Both the position numbers and the translations under genes were made by a program. DNA of 64,000 bases from Amphibalanus amphitrite (Eukaryota > Arthropoda > Thecostraca > Balanomorpha > Balanidae). Positions 54,419 to 64,000 of this stretch are shown here, in pieces (the stretch's first letter is position 1; the number at the start of each line of letters is the position of its first letter). The DNA lies in the NCBI RefSeq assembly GCF_019059575.1, contig NW_024881563.1, positions 744,001-808,000 on the forward strand, in the 5' to 3' direction. Below the pieces are notes generated by a model. That model worked only from the letters and a program-made list of their open reading frames with translations, ran no database searches and had not been told where the DNA came from.

Positions 54419-55595
54419 ATGACGTCATACAAGAATGGTGTTGTAGGCCGTTTGCAGTCCCGGCCGGTAGGTCACGTGACCGCCGGGGCCTCGGGTCACG
54501 CAGCGACCGGGAGTCGGACGCGGGACGTGGTCGCGGGCGGACGCGCGGGGCATCATGCTTTGATTTGTTTGCTTTGTCAACTTAATGTAACTTACGATCG
54601 CATACGTGTGAAACCCAAACACTGCTCAGTGCCCTTAGAAATTGAGTTTTGGAAAGCTCAAGTCCCTATAGCTCCTCAGGTCGGCAACAGTTGAAGCCTC
54701 ATCTGAACCCATCTGGAAAAAGCGAGGGTAAGGAACCTTGTGTTGCTTTTTCTTTTACCGTCATAATTATCTCAAACCATCACAGTTTTGAGTTGCCACA
54801 TTGTCTGGTTCACTACATTCGTGTAAAACTTGGGTGAAGGCTGGTGGCTCAAAGAAAGGTGAAGATATTTCTTTAAGTGCCTAATCCGTGAAAAATCCCG
54901 GCTTTACAAATCTACACTTTTTATTTTCTCCACGATACATTTGTTAAAATTGTTAAAATTTAATCTACATTTGTTAAAATCGGGGCTTTGGTTTTGTGTC
55001 AACTAGATCATAAAGTTTACTATAGTTTTGTTTAAAACCTGGTGGCTGAAGAAAATAGTGATTTTGCTAAAATGATTTTCGGAAATTTGTTGCTTTCCAA
55101 ATCAAATAACTTATACCTATATTTCATTCAAAATTAGGAGGTATTATTAATTTTTTTTGTAACATGAACTGAGTTTGGGTACAGTGGTCCGGAAACGTTG
55201 TGGAACTTTAAGCTAGCTAGAGCATTTTTCAAAAAAAAAAATTGTTTAGATTGTTGACATGGCTTGTTGACAACTGTTTTGATGTTTCTAAAAAGTGAAA
55301 AATATTTTCCTGCATTAAGCAGACAAGGCATGTTATTCTCATAAGCTATCGAATGTGTGTGCGTGTGTGTGTGTGTTTTTTTTAAGCTGTCAATTGTAAC
55401 TTCAGTTACTTCACTTTAGAACATATTGCCCAGAACGCGTCACTGATCATATCATATCATATGTAGCAAATACATAAATGAGAAAAGTGTGTCATGAATT
55501 TTTGTGCATGCTTCTGGATCATCTGCAATTACATCAAAGGTTCGGCTCAAGAGTGTCCTGCCGACCAGCTTATGCCCAACCCTTTCTGTCCGCAG
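54419..55595. other. Unassigned intronic sequence
   Basis: A GC-rich patch at 54450-54550 and a (GT)n run at 55355-55377. No gene was recognised. It ends with a good acceptor-like sequence, aaccctttctgtccgcag (55578-55595). Confidence 0.4.
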
Positions 55596-55975
55596 AACGT
55601 CTTCCGTCGCCTGCGACTCCCGCACGCCGTTTGCGCCCCGTCCGTCCGTACCGGTCTTCGCGCTGCGAGCCGCGCTGCTGGAGTTCGCGGCAGCGTCGCG
55701 GAGCTCCCATCGGGACGGCGTGTGATGCCTGCGTCGAGCTTATAAGCCGTGAGCTTCGATTGGCGGCTCACGCGGTCACCAGCTGTATGTACAGCCTCGG
55801 CCCCGACGACCTCGCTAATGGCCGAGACCGGCATACCCCCGGCATGGGTCCGCTGTCCGGCGCAGCGCTGGCCGCCCGCATGTTACGTTTGGCTGTATCG
55901 CTGCCCAGCGGGAGCGCGCTCCACGCTGCGGTAGAGGTACACGTTGCGACCCGACTGAGGACCGCAACCGGATGG
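55596..55975 (+). CDS. Candidate GC-rich exon, unidentified
   Basis: A GC-rich stretch begins after a strong acceptor-like site and is open in one frame to the donor-like gtgaga at 55976. The frame reads ERLPSPATPARRLRPVRPYR, ACDACVELISRELRLAAHAV, TSCMYSLGPDDLANGRDRHT and SGAALAARMLRLAVSLPSGS. I recognise no family and it does not match the expected next part of strawberry notch. Other frames are also fairly open, as is usual in GC-rich DNA, so this may be chance. It could be a nested gene, part of an unknown element, or non-coding. Confidence 0.22.
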
Positions 55976-56697
55976 TGAGACGTCGGCCTCTGCGCCCTGG
56001 CCGGGGCAGGCGTGACCGACGTCACAGGGGAGGAACGCCCAAACAAGACCAGCCCACCGTCGGAGCAGCATGGAAATATCATGTTCTGCCTGGACGTCGG
56101 ACCCGGCGGCCGCAGAGCACCTGCACACGTGCGGTGAGGGGCGCTGGAGGCTACTCTGGAGCTTCTGCCATCCCGCGGCGCGGCTGCTGGCAACACCTGA
56201 CAACGGCGGCGATGGAGGCAGTTGGGAACAGCTGCAGCAATGGTGATGGCGGTGATGGCGACATGGCGGTTTGGGACTTCATCTCAGCGCGGCCGCCGTC
56301 CAGGCGCCGCTGCGCCCGGCTGCTCAGCCACCTACCGGATGGCGGGGTGGCCCTTACGGCTCTCACGCCCGTTCGGTCTGTGGCCACGTTCTGGGGTGGC
56401 GGTCGCGGGGTTAGCGGCGTTGGACTTCGTCCTTTATCCACACTGCACCGTACCATCTGGACGGATGGATCTGCCAAGAAAGATGACATCCAAGGCGGCT
56501 ATGAGGCGATCACAAAGCTTCACCAAGAGCTTCTCCTTCATGGGGCCGGCCGGCCGTTAAGTCGCAACACCGGCTGCCGAGTGCCAACAGCTGCGTGCGC
56601 TGGCGCCGACGCGTTGTGGGCCGCGCTGCTGACGCCCAAGCTGCGATATCAACCATCTATGAATAAGTGGCAGCGGTGGCGGCTTGTCAGTTGTTAA
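55976..56697 (+). other. GC-rich open region, unidentified
   Basis: A + strand frame of 241 codons (55972-56697) reads GVALTALTPVRSVATFWGGG, TIWTDGSAKKDDIQGGYEAI and KLHQELLLHGAGRPLS. The overlapping frame reads KAAMRRSQSFTKSFSFMG. No domain was recognised; IWTDGSA recalls RNase H motifs but the rest does not fit. CpG-rich compared with the flanks. Confidence 0.25.
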
Positions 56698-56954
56698 CGT
56701 GTCTTTGCAGACGTTGTGAATAGCCCGCGTTGGAATCGCATGGTTTGCAACACCACGCAAGTTAAAATGGGCTTCCTTGATGATCCTACTTTTTAAGCAT
56801 TGTAGCCTTTGTAATTTTGGATGTTTTGCCGTAGGTATTATTTTCTACATATATACTATATAGGCACTCACGTGTTTTAAATCGCGCAATGCAATTGAAC
56901 CATGGTAAAGACAATGAAAAATGAACTGAGAGCTGACATGCCCCATGCTTTGTG

Positions 56955-56985
<31 letters not shown>

Positions 56986-57950
56986 TTTGGCGAGTCGATA
57001 AAAGTGGTTTTGGAAACTGAATGAGTTTTTAGGGGTGTGGTGAGGAGGGATGTAATTTCACAGACCTTTTGTCAGATTCACTAATGCAGTAGGTCTGTGC
57101 GGTATTTAGTTATCGGATCATTCTTTGAAAGTCGTGAATAGGGCCACTGAGTAGGTACCTATAGCCGTGATATTCCCCCACGAAAACTTCTTTTGAATAA
57201 CCGGGGATAGGTACATGAGCCGAGTAATGCTATTACGAACGCCTATCACAATGCTGAGCGAATAGGAAAATCCATAGATGGAGAATTGTGCCGCGTTACG
57301 GGTGCTCGGGCGCAGCCAATCCACCGTTACCCCAGCGGTGACCTTGACCCGCATCGTCTGTCTCGGCTCCAAAGCCAAACCGGCGTGGAATTGGGAGCGC
57401 TCGAGCACTCATGGTCCAGCGCAATTCTCCACATAAATCCATTCCTGATACACATTTGCTTGCTCATAGTCATGTAACCCCGGTAAATTCACCCAACTTT
57501 CATATTGGTCGCTCCACAGACAGATGGCCACAGAGATCAACTTAAAAGGCCATTGTTGCATTCATTTAGTGGAGATCATTAAAGAGCAGTGATAGGCCAC
57601 AAGTCGCGTGACATCATACGTGTAACAACCAATGACGTCGGCCTGCAAAACCCAATGGAAGCGGCTAGCAGCGTGCAATAAAACAGGGCGCTGCTTTCTA
57701 AATGTCTGTCGTGCGCCATAAATGAATATATTCTTTGTAGCGTGGCAACTCAGTATCTTTTTTCAACTATTGTACTAGTATCTAATAATTTCATAATTTT
57801 ATAATTGTGCTTACGCTTTATGTTGATATTAGTGATAAATCCTTAGGTAAAGTAAACCGATGTGATATTTAATAGAAAAATAGCAAACTAACGCATCATT
57901 CATTCGAAAGCTGGGAAAGCTACTAAAAAGAACTACTAAAATTCCTGAGG
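56698..57950. other. Unassigned intronic sequence
   Basis: Contains a (TG)n run then a T run at 56953-56988. The text 57285-57320 onward has no recognised protein. The last 100 bp probably belong to the 3' untranslated part of the Penelope-like element. Confidence 0.4.
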
Positions 57951-57986
57951 AACCAAAGGATCAAATCGGTATCAAATAGATGCCTG

Positions 57987-58574
57987 CTATTCCGTCGTGA
58001 AAACGGCCGATGGGTGGTTGAGGTTGACATGGTCTCCAAGAGGGGTGTTTTTGGTCTTGTTTTTAGCATCCCGTAGATGCTCATTAAATCTTTCGCGGAC
58101 TCTCCTTTTTGATTCACCTATGTACACAGCGGGTTTCTCATCACACAGGTTACATGTGATTTTATATACAACATTTTTGGTATGACAGCGGCTACGAAGG
58201 CCTGCTTCACAGGTGTGACATCTCTTTGATCCAGCAGGGCACGGAGGACTTTCGAGACCTGACCGTATCATATGCTTGAACACCGTTTTCCCGCTGACCC
58301 ATGCGACCTGTGCCTTCAGACCAGACGAGCGCACCGCACCTTTCACTCGGCGCGCTAGTGTTTCGTCAATGTACGGGAGCGATATGTAGGTCGTGTCATT
58401 TTTGTTGCGTCCAGTGGTGTTGTGTTTGTGACCTTTCTGTGTGTGGTGCATGATCTTGTGCTTAGTTCTCTGTATGAGTTTGTTGGGGTATCCGTTGTGT
58501 CTGAAAAGTGTCTCTACGACCTTCATTTCTCGCTCTTTTGCCTGTCTGTCTGAACCTAGCCGTTTAGCCCGCAA
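57987..58574 (-). pseudogene. Penelope-like element GIY-YIG endonuclease domain
   Basis: A - strand frame of 195 codons. It reads RLGSDRQAKEREMKVVETLF, YPNKLIQRTKHKI, a linker with YISLPYIDETLARRVKGAVR, a Cys cluster CPAGSKRCHTCEAGL, then VVYKITCNLCDEKPAVYIGE and SKRRVRERFNEHLRDA. The last two carry the GIY-YIG pattern (here VYKI...YIGES), the catalytic Arg and a downstream HL. In Penelope-like elements this nuclease nicks target DNA to prime integration. The domain looks intact, but it is separated from the RT by a frameshift near 58570. Confidence 0.92.
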
Positions 58575-59298
58575 GAGTTGTGAGTGGAGTACTGATCGTT
58601 TGGCATTGCATTGGGTGTGCTGATGTGTAGTGAATGATGATAGGTGCAGCCATAGGTTTGATGTACAACTCTGTGCTGTAGGTGCCGTCTTCTTGTACTG
58701 TGATGATGGTGTCTAGGTAGGGTATGCTTCTATTTGGTGTCCTGTCAGTTCTTTCGATAGTGAATTTTAGCGCTGGGTGGAAGTCGTTCATAAACTGGAA
58801 ATACTCGTCAAGCCTGTCTGCCCCATGGGTCCAAATGCCTAGCACATCTTCGATATAACGCATGTAGGTCATTGGCTGGTACTGAGAATTTTGAGAAGTC
58901 AGGATCAGGGATTCTACAGCATTCATGAACACTATGGCTAGTGGGGGAGCAATCGTAGAGCCCATCGCTACTCCTACTGTCTGTTTGAAGAACTTTTGAC
59001 CGAACCGAACATAGTTATTATTAAGACAGTGCTGTAGGAGCGTTTCGATATCTTCAACAGAGAGTCCAAAAGTGTCAATTTTGTCCAGATGCTTTTTGAT
59101 GAGGTCCAGGGTGGCTGTGACAGCTTCGCTAGTGGGGGTGTTGCCGTAAAGGTTCGTCACGTCTACAGAAAATACTATGGCACCCGCTGGGAGTCCATGG
59201 GGAAACTGTGTCCTAAGTCGGTGTAGATAATCGTCTGTGTTGTCAGGTGCGCTAGCACAAATGCAAGGAGCTGCGTTATGATCCGTTCCAAAAGCCAT
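58564..59298 (-). pseudogene. Penelope-like element reverse transcriptase domain
   Basis: A - strand frame with FSVDVTNLYGNTP (first catalytic Asp), LLQHCLNNNYVRFGQKFFKQ, VGVAMGSTIAPPLAIVFMNA and YMRYIEDVLGIW, then FTIERTDRTPNRSIPYLDTI. The order is that of Penelope RTs, which resemble telomerase. The usual Tyr-x-Asp-Asp box reads YIED, with Glu (codon at 58849-58851 on the complement) for the first Asp, so activity is doubtful. Upstream, 59298-59514 reads TTNPTRKLEAETKRLIKTTL and then, in another frame, AELYGLPKTHKTDAPLRPIV, the normal RT start. Confidence 0.92.
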
Positions 59299-59514
59299 GC
59301 AAGTTTATCGAGGGGTCACCACATGCTGAGACAATAGGGCGAAGGGGAGCGTCTGTTTTGTGGGTTTTGGGGAGGCCATACAGTTCAGCCGTACGTGACC
59401 CCGCGGGTAGAACACTTTTCACATTTTTTTTCGGGCAATTTGTCTGCCAGCGTGGTTTTAATCAATCTTTTTGTCTCTGCCTCAAGTTTTCGGGTGGGAT
59501 TTGTAGTGACTGCT

Positions 59515-59800
59515 TCATAATCGTCCGTAATTTTTTTCTGCTTTCTGTATGTAATCGCTCTTGGAGAGAATTACAAGCCCCTTGCATTTGTCTGAGCGCT
59601 TGACTATAATGTCAGGGTCATTGCCAAGCTCTTTCATTAGTTTTACATCGTTAGGTGTATGGTTGGGTTCCGTTGTCGATCTGTGGTTTTTGTAAATGGT
59701 CATGACTTTGTGTTTTAGAGTTTTCAGCGTTCGTTCTGTCAGAGCATGGGCGGTGGGTGCAGCGCGTGTATCTGTGTCACTGAATCTAGGTAATCTAGGT
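59515..59800 (-). pseudogene. Penelope-like element N-terminal region
   Basis: The frame ALTERTLKTLKHKVMTIYKN, then PDIIVKRSDKCKGLVILSKS and DYIQKAEK matches the conserved block before the RT in Penelope-like elements (xKADKxxGxVxxxKxDYxxK type). The first residues of the frame, before about 59800, are Helentron sequence. Confidence 0.8.
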
Positions 59801-59842
59801 GACCAGGGGGCGCACCGTAGCGTCAGGCTGACCCCTAACATA

Positions 59843-59887
59843 ACATAAATCAAAGCATACAGTTATCGCGTAAACCTGTACCTCTAG
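59843..59887 (+). mobile_element. Helentron-like 3' end
   Basis: ataaatcaaagcatacagtt, then atcgcgtaaacctgtacctCTAG ending at 59887. Identical in layout to the ends at 61200-61247 and, inverted, 47321-47360. The body is missing on the left, replaced by the Penelope-like element. Confidence 0.75.
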
Positions 59888-61247
59888 TCAATAACATAAA
59901 TCCTAAATAATCCGCCGCCGCCGCCGCCGCCGTGTGCGACGTAGTCACTTTTGAGCGCTTATTGCGGCGGTGTCCGTTGACCTACGGCCGCAAAACTTTC
60001 AGGACATGTGGGCCACTTTTACACAAAGCTCGTATTAAATTTTGGACGTGATGCAGCCGTGGCTGCGCCCTTGGCGCTTGCGAACGTGCGTCATAGGGTT
60101 AGCATTGTAAACGGGGAAAAACACATTATTGCTCAGAAACGGTGAGGGCTACGGGGGTGAAATTTTCACGCCAAGTCTGACGCGTGCACACATTTGTCGT
60201 ATTAAAATTTCGAGGTCGTGGGTTCACCGGTGTGCACGTGATGGGGCCGCGACCGACGCCGAGCAGAAGGCACGTGCTTTAGGCTCAGTCTTCGTTGCAA
60301 AACTGAGTGGAAATGATCAGAGCCGGGAGGTCATTGAACTTTGACAACGAAGGCCGACACAAGGCACCGTTCGCCAGGGGAATTCACCAATAAATGAAAT
60401 AAATTTATTCTTGCAAGTCAGCCGTTTCTTGGCCGATTGCGTTGAAACTTCCACTGTGGGTACCAGACGGGGCGTTACCATGTGGGTGCTGTTGCACGTG
60501 CGCACGTGCAAGGGAATAATCCTACATCTCAGGAACGGCTGGGCCGATTTCGCTCAAATTTGGTACACGTAGACTTTTAGAAGGGTGGCCGGCACAGGTG
60601 CACTGAAGTCTCACTTTGCACGCGCCCACGTGCAACGGAGCCGATTTTATATCTCAGGAAGGACTGGGTCGATTGCGCTCAAATTTGGTACAATGCTTCG
60701 GTCCAGTATGGGCTGAGCATGGGTATGGGTATAGGTAGGGTAGGGTAGGGTAGGGTAGGGTAGGGTAGGGTAGGGTAGGGTAGGTAGGGTAGGATAGGTA
60801 GGGTAGGGTAGGGTAGGGTAGGGTTTAGGGTAGGTTGGGTAGGGTAGGGTAAAGTAGGGTAGGGTAGGGTGTAAGATAGGGTGGGGTAGGGTTGAGTTCA
60901 AATGGGGCCTAACATATAAAAGGCTTGAACACCCCGCATCTATTCCATATTCCATTTTCCATATTCCATATTCATTTATTCTGTTTACGTTACCAGGTGG
61001 TGGTGCCTCGATTTAAGCATCAGCTTTTGAACCACCACCTGGACTATTTGCTTATTTCCATTTTATGTTTAATATATGTGTTTTGTTGTTGTTGTAATCT
61101 ACCACCATTATATCTTACAGTTCAACTAAAAACAGCTACCCAAATCCCAAATATAGGATCAAAATACAGGTTATTCATTCAAACTAATGCATCTGTAAAA
61201 TACAATAAATCAAAACATACAGTTATCGCGTAAACCTGTACCTCTAA
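59888..61247 (+). mobile_element. Complete non-autonomous Helentron-like element
   Basis: Starts TCAATAACATAAATCC directly after the CTAG of the preceding element, then gccgccgccgccgccgccgt, the shared cgccgagcagaaggcacgtg region, a tandem repeat of about 120-130 bp (60420-60700), a (TAGGG)n array (60735-60893), and a 3' end gttatcgcgtaaacctgtac followed by CTCTAA at 61242-61247. TC...CTRR ends and a terminal hairpin are Helitron features. No Rep/helicase. 1360 bp. Confidence 0.82.
60735..60893 (+). repeat. (TAGGG)n array
   Basis: About 30 pentamers, opposite strand phase to those at 22-51 kb, in keeping with the + orientation of this element. Followed by ttgagttcaaat, the mirror of gaactcaaccc. 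Confidence 0.97.
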
Positions 61248-61564
61248 TCTATCTATATTATAAATCCTAAAAAGTACCCCGCCGCCACCGCCGCCGTGTA
61301 CGACGTAGTCACTTATTGCGGTAGCGCTAGTTATTGCGGTGGCGTCCGTTGACCTACGGCCGTGAAATTTTTACGGAGATGTGAACCACCCTTACACGTA
61401 GGTTGTATTAAATGTTGGACGTGATGCGGCCGGGGGTGGAACGTGCGAACATGCGCCTTAGGGTTAACATTATAATTGGCTAAAACACGCTATTGCTCGG
61501 GAACGGCGAGAGCTACAGGGGTGAAATTTGCACGCCAAGTTGGACGCGTGCACTCATTTGACTA

Positions 61565-62487
61565 GGGCAGACCCGGGAGTATGGGCCCCCGGGAGGTATG
61601 GGCCATCGCAGTTTTGAAGAAGTGTTGCGTGTTTTTACACATTTGACGGCGTTAACTAGTAGCAGCCATTCCGTTATATATCCCACGTGATTTTCAAAAT
61701 CTTCCTCAGTCTTCTTTGGCAATGAGCGGTGATAAAGCGTTTTTGCCCTCTTCGAGTAAAATACGGTACATACAGAAAATTCGTGATAAATTTGAACCAG
61801 ACTCGTTTTATGATGTCAGACCAATGTAACATAAAGTTTAAATCATGCAAATTAAGACTGAGTAGATAATTTGAAGCTTTCTTGCAAGATTATAAGCTGA
61901 GATGCTGCACACATTCTGGTGTCCTAACCGGGAGGTTCGGGCCATCCACCATGTTGATCCTAAATAAATAAAAAGATGCTTTCATTGAATGCCTCCGTCA
62001 GTAAGTTTTATTTTTGTCGCGCAAGGTCGAAAATTAAGCTTCAAATTTCAGTCGAGCAGAAAAATATTGTTGATCTTATTTCATGATGCATGCTTGAGTT
62101 TACCAAAATACATATGGGCCCAAGTGACCTCCATGAAGTAAGCTGTTGGCCGCTTATGCGGTTCCTGGGCTCTAAGAGAGATCAAGGTAGATACCGACTA
62201 CGAGTATTATTCTCATTGTTGAGAAAAGAATATGAAACATGGCACCGGCCCATACCTCCCGGGCTATGGCCCATACCTCCCGGTGTATTTTGATGGATTG
62301 AAAAAGCACAAGATTTATTGGAAGTTATCTCGTGACAAAATAGTTGATCCCAGATGCCTAATATCAGGCACACGTTACAGGCGAAATGCAATTTCACGTA
62401 CACAGAATGAAAAACCGGGTCTAGCCACTGCCCACTGGAAGAAAATTGCCTTTTCACAAAACCGACCCATACCTTCCGGGTCTCCCC
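61565..62487 (-). mobile_element. TA-flanked 923-bp element, relative of 30124-32760
   Basis: Ends GGGCAGACCCGGGAGTATGG and the mirrored ccttccgggtctcccc with TA at 61563-61564 and 62488-62489. It aligns in reverse with 30124-32760 and lacks the TTAA insertion. No coding frame is recognised. Confidence 0.9.
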
Positions 62488-62756
62488 TATTAAATTTTCG
62501 AGGGTGTAGGTTCAGCGGTGTGCACGTGATGGGGCCGCGACCGGTGCCGAGCAGAAGGCAAGTGCTTTAGGCTTAGTTTCTTCGCTTGCAAAACTGAGCG
62601 AAATCAGAGCCGGGAGGTCACTGACCTTTGACAACGAACACCGACGCCGGGCACCGCTCGCCAAGGGGATTCACCAATAAATAAAGTTAATTTGTTTTTT
62701 GCAATATCTCAGCCGTTTCTGGGCAGACATAGCTCAAACTTGGACTGTCGCTGGAA

Positions 62757-62940
62757 GTGTAGGGTAGGGTAGGGTAGGGTAGGGTAGGGAGGGTAGGGTA
62801 GGGCAGGGCAGGGCAGGGCATGGTAGGGTAGGGTAGGGTAGAATAGGGTAGAATAGGGTAGGGCAGGGTAGTGTAGTGTAGTGTAGTGTAGGGTAGTGTA
62901 GGAGTAGGGGTAGTGTAGGAATAGGAGTACCTAGTGTAGG
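62757..62940 (+). repeat. (TAGGG)n array with GTGTA and GGCAG variants
   Basis: Pentamers tagggtaggg with local runs of gcagg and tgtag. Preceded by cttggactgtcgctggaagt, the usual array border on this strand. Confidence 0.95.
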
Positions 62941-62950
62941 AGTAGGAGTT

Positions 62951-63266
62951 TTCCCTGAAAATCGGAGGTTACGAATCTACGGCACAGATAACCCCTAAAC
63001 GCGATTTCCTCAAAATCTGAAAAGTAAGGTGTTTTGGCTTGTTCGATCTGTCGTGGAACGTCCCAGCTAGTCTCTATATATGCTCAGCTACCTATACCCT
63101 ATAGCACATGACATCACTGTAATGTCGCTCAAGAGATGGCGCTAGTTGGTTGCCCGATTCGTGTGATACACTTTGGGAATACGTAGCCCAGCGCGGTTTG
63201 CGTTGAACACCGGCCCGGCGCGGGTTTAGTAAATGGCCTTTAGGACGGGCTGATATCTTGCGAGAG
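62951..63266. other. Unassigned intronic sequence
   Basis: No gene or repeat recognised in about 315 bp. Confidence 0.4.
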
Positions 63267-63270
63267 TTGA

Positions 63271-64000
63271 CCCGCGCGGGGCTGGGGTCTCCAGCCGAAC
63301 GCGCGGGGTTGGGGGGGGGGGGTAAATTTTACCCCCCCCTGTTATCTCCCGAACTAATGGTCCGATTTGGAACTCAAACGCCAATCGAAAGATCTCATCA
63401 CGAACAACTAAAACATGTACTTGATTTAAAGTTTGAGGCCAAGCTCAAGGTCAGGTCAAGGGTACAAATTGCAAGTTTCTACAGTATCGGCCTTGCACCG
63501 TAGTTGCCGAAGAATGGAGTCATCGACTGAGACTGATTGCCCAAAACGTGTTCTTAGGCTACCAAGACAATATTCGTTGCATACAATATCATTCAGAGGT
63601 CAAGGTCAAGGTCAGGTCAGGTCAGGTCAGGTCACCAAAAAAACAAAATATAGAAAAGGGCATGTGCGACACATGTTTTATGGGTCATTTTACTCATAGA
63701 ATTCAATAGGCACACTCAATAAGTGATATGGACCACCTCTGGATGAATTTCAGGTCGAGGTCAGGTCAAGGTCAGGTCAAGTGAGGTCAAATTTTGAAGC
63801 TGGTTGTTAAGGCCTAAAAAGGTGTCTATCTGATGCAGTTTTTCACGGCGAATCGAATGGTGCAATTTTTGTTTCCGTACGAGGTCTAGAACTTCCAAAA
63901 AACTCATTTTTCAAAATTTTTGTGTGTCGTGACGTCATAAATTTTTGAATAACTCCCACATTTTTGAACCGATTCTTCTAAAAATTGGTATGTAGGTGCA
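63271..64000 (+). mobile_element. Poly-G/AGGTCA-rich TTAA-type element, left part
   Basis: Left end CCCGCGCGGGGCTGGGG after TTGA (63267-63270, a TTAA variant), then a G run and mirrored taccccccc. It contains aggtcaaggtcaaggtcagg and tcaggtcaggtcaggtca at 63597-63634 and more at 63750-63790. Closely related to 4146. The right end is outside the window. Confidence 0.75.
63597..63636 (+). promoter_or_regulatory. Direct-repeat AGGTCA array
   Basis: Seven direct GGTCA half-sites in 40 bp, the first two spaced as TCAAGGTCA. Nuclear-receptor binding is possible but inferred from motif alone. Confidence 0.35.

Larger units (their letters stand above)
57960..59842 (-). mobile_element. Penelope-like element (degenerate)
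   Basis: Read on the - strand from about 59830: an N-terminal region, an RT domain, and a C-terminal GIY-YIG endonuclease, the architecture of canonical Penelope-like elements. It abuts Helentron 3' text at 59843, so it probably inserted into that element. Several frameshifts and stops break it into three readable parts. Confidence 0.9.
61248..62950 (+). mobile_element. Helentron-like element carrying a TA-flanked insertion
   Basis: Starts TCTATCTATATTATAAATCC right after the preceding CTAA. It continues to tttgacta at 61564 and resumes at 62488 (tattaaattttcgagg). A (TAGGG)n array follows at 62757-62940. The 3' end was not found; the text after 62950 is unrelated, so it is probably truncated. 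Confidence 0.75.

Noticed and set aside
55972..56697. RNase H assignment from the IWTDGSA motif
   Set aside because: Only one short motif fits; the other conserved acidic residues and surrounding pattern are not visible.

Overview
This window is eukaryotic nuclear DNA from an animal, probably an arthropod and possibly a crustacean; the taxon is an inference of low certainty. Nothing in it looks prokaryotic. There are no operons or Shine-Dalgarno sites, most open frames are short, and the only convincing host gene is split by introns of 3.7 to 21 kb. That gene is on the + strand and is a strawberry notch (SBNO/sno) homologue. Four consecutive internal exons can be assembled with matching splice phases: 296-427, 11883-11972, 15698-15954 and 37070-37337. 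They encode the acidic Ser/Asp-rich linker and the beginning of the C-terminal helicase-like domain. The exon that should follow (beginning near RTHRSNQ) was not found, so 37338-64000 is probably one intron of more than 26 kb, or its far end lies outside the window.

Nearly everything else is transposable elements, often nested several deep. At 0.5-3.3 kb there is a degenerate LTR retrotransposon in which a SCAN-like Gag is followed in frame by a BEL/Pao-type zinc-knuckle and DUF1758 protease region, cut off by a 143-bp satellite. A Tc1/mariner element with a dead transposase lies at 5.3-6.6 kb. TTAA-flanked non-autonomous elements, many with poly-G subtermini and very dense AGGTCA motifs, cover much of 4-5, 10-14, 16-21, 30-32, 38 and 63-64 kb. 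The block at 22-26.5 kb is a Helentron fragment split by a GTTTT-rich element that itself contains a hAT element with an exact 8-bp target duplication, minisatellites and two copies of a 243-bp MITE. A large foldback element at 26.5-28.6 kb carries a LINE in one arm.

A three-level nest lies at 30.1-32.8 kb. Minisatellites and TA-flanked elements precede the last recognised exon (37.1 kb). A Gypsy-like gag carrying two datable insertions occupies 39.35-41.05 kb, and a LINE 3' end with poly(A) lies at 41.7-42.3 kb. A 4.25-kb hAT element with an exact 8-bp target duplication (43.0-47.25 kb) holds several other elements. Head-to-tail Helentron-like elements with long (CCCTA)n arrays run from 47.3 to 53.1 kb on the - strand and from 59.9 to 63 kb on the + strand. 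A frameshifted Penelope-like element with RT and GIY-YIG domains lies at 58.0-59.8 kb. A GC-rich block at 55.6-56.7 kb may hold an unidentified exon.

The window therefore shows one conserved regulatory gene spread through a repeat-packed locus. The two most interesting systems are the AGGTCA-rich TTAA elements, which resemble nuclear-receptor half-site arrays, and the tandem TAGGG-bearing Helentrons. All functional statements are inferred from sequence alone.
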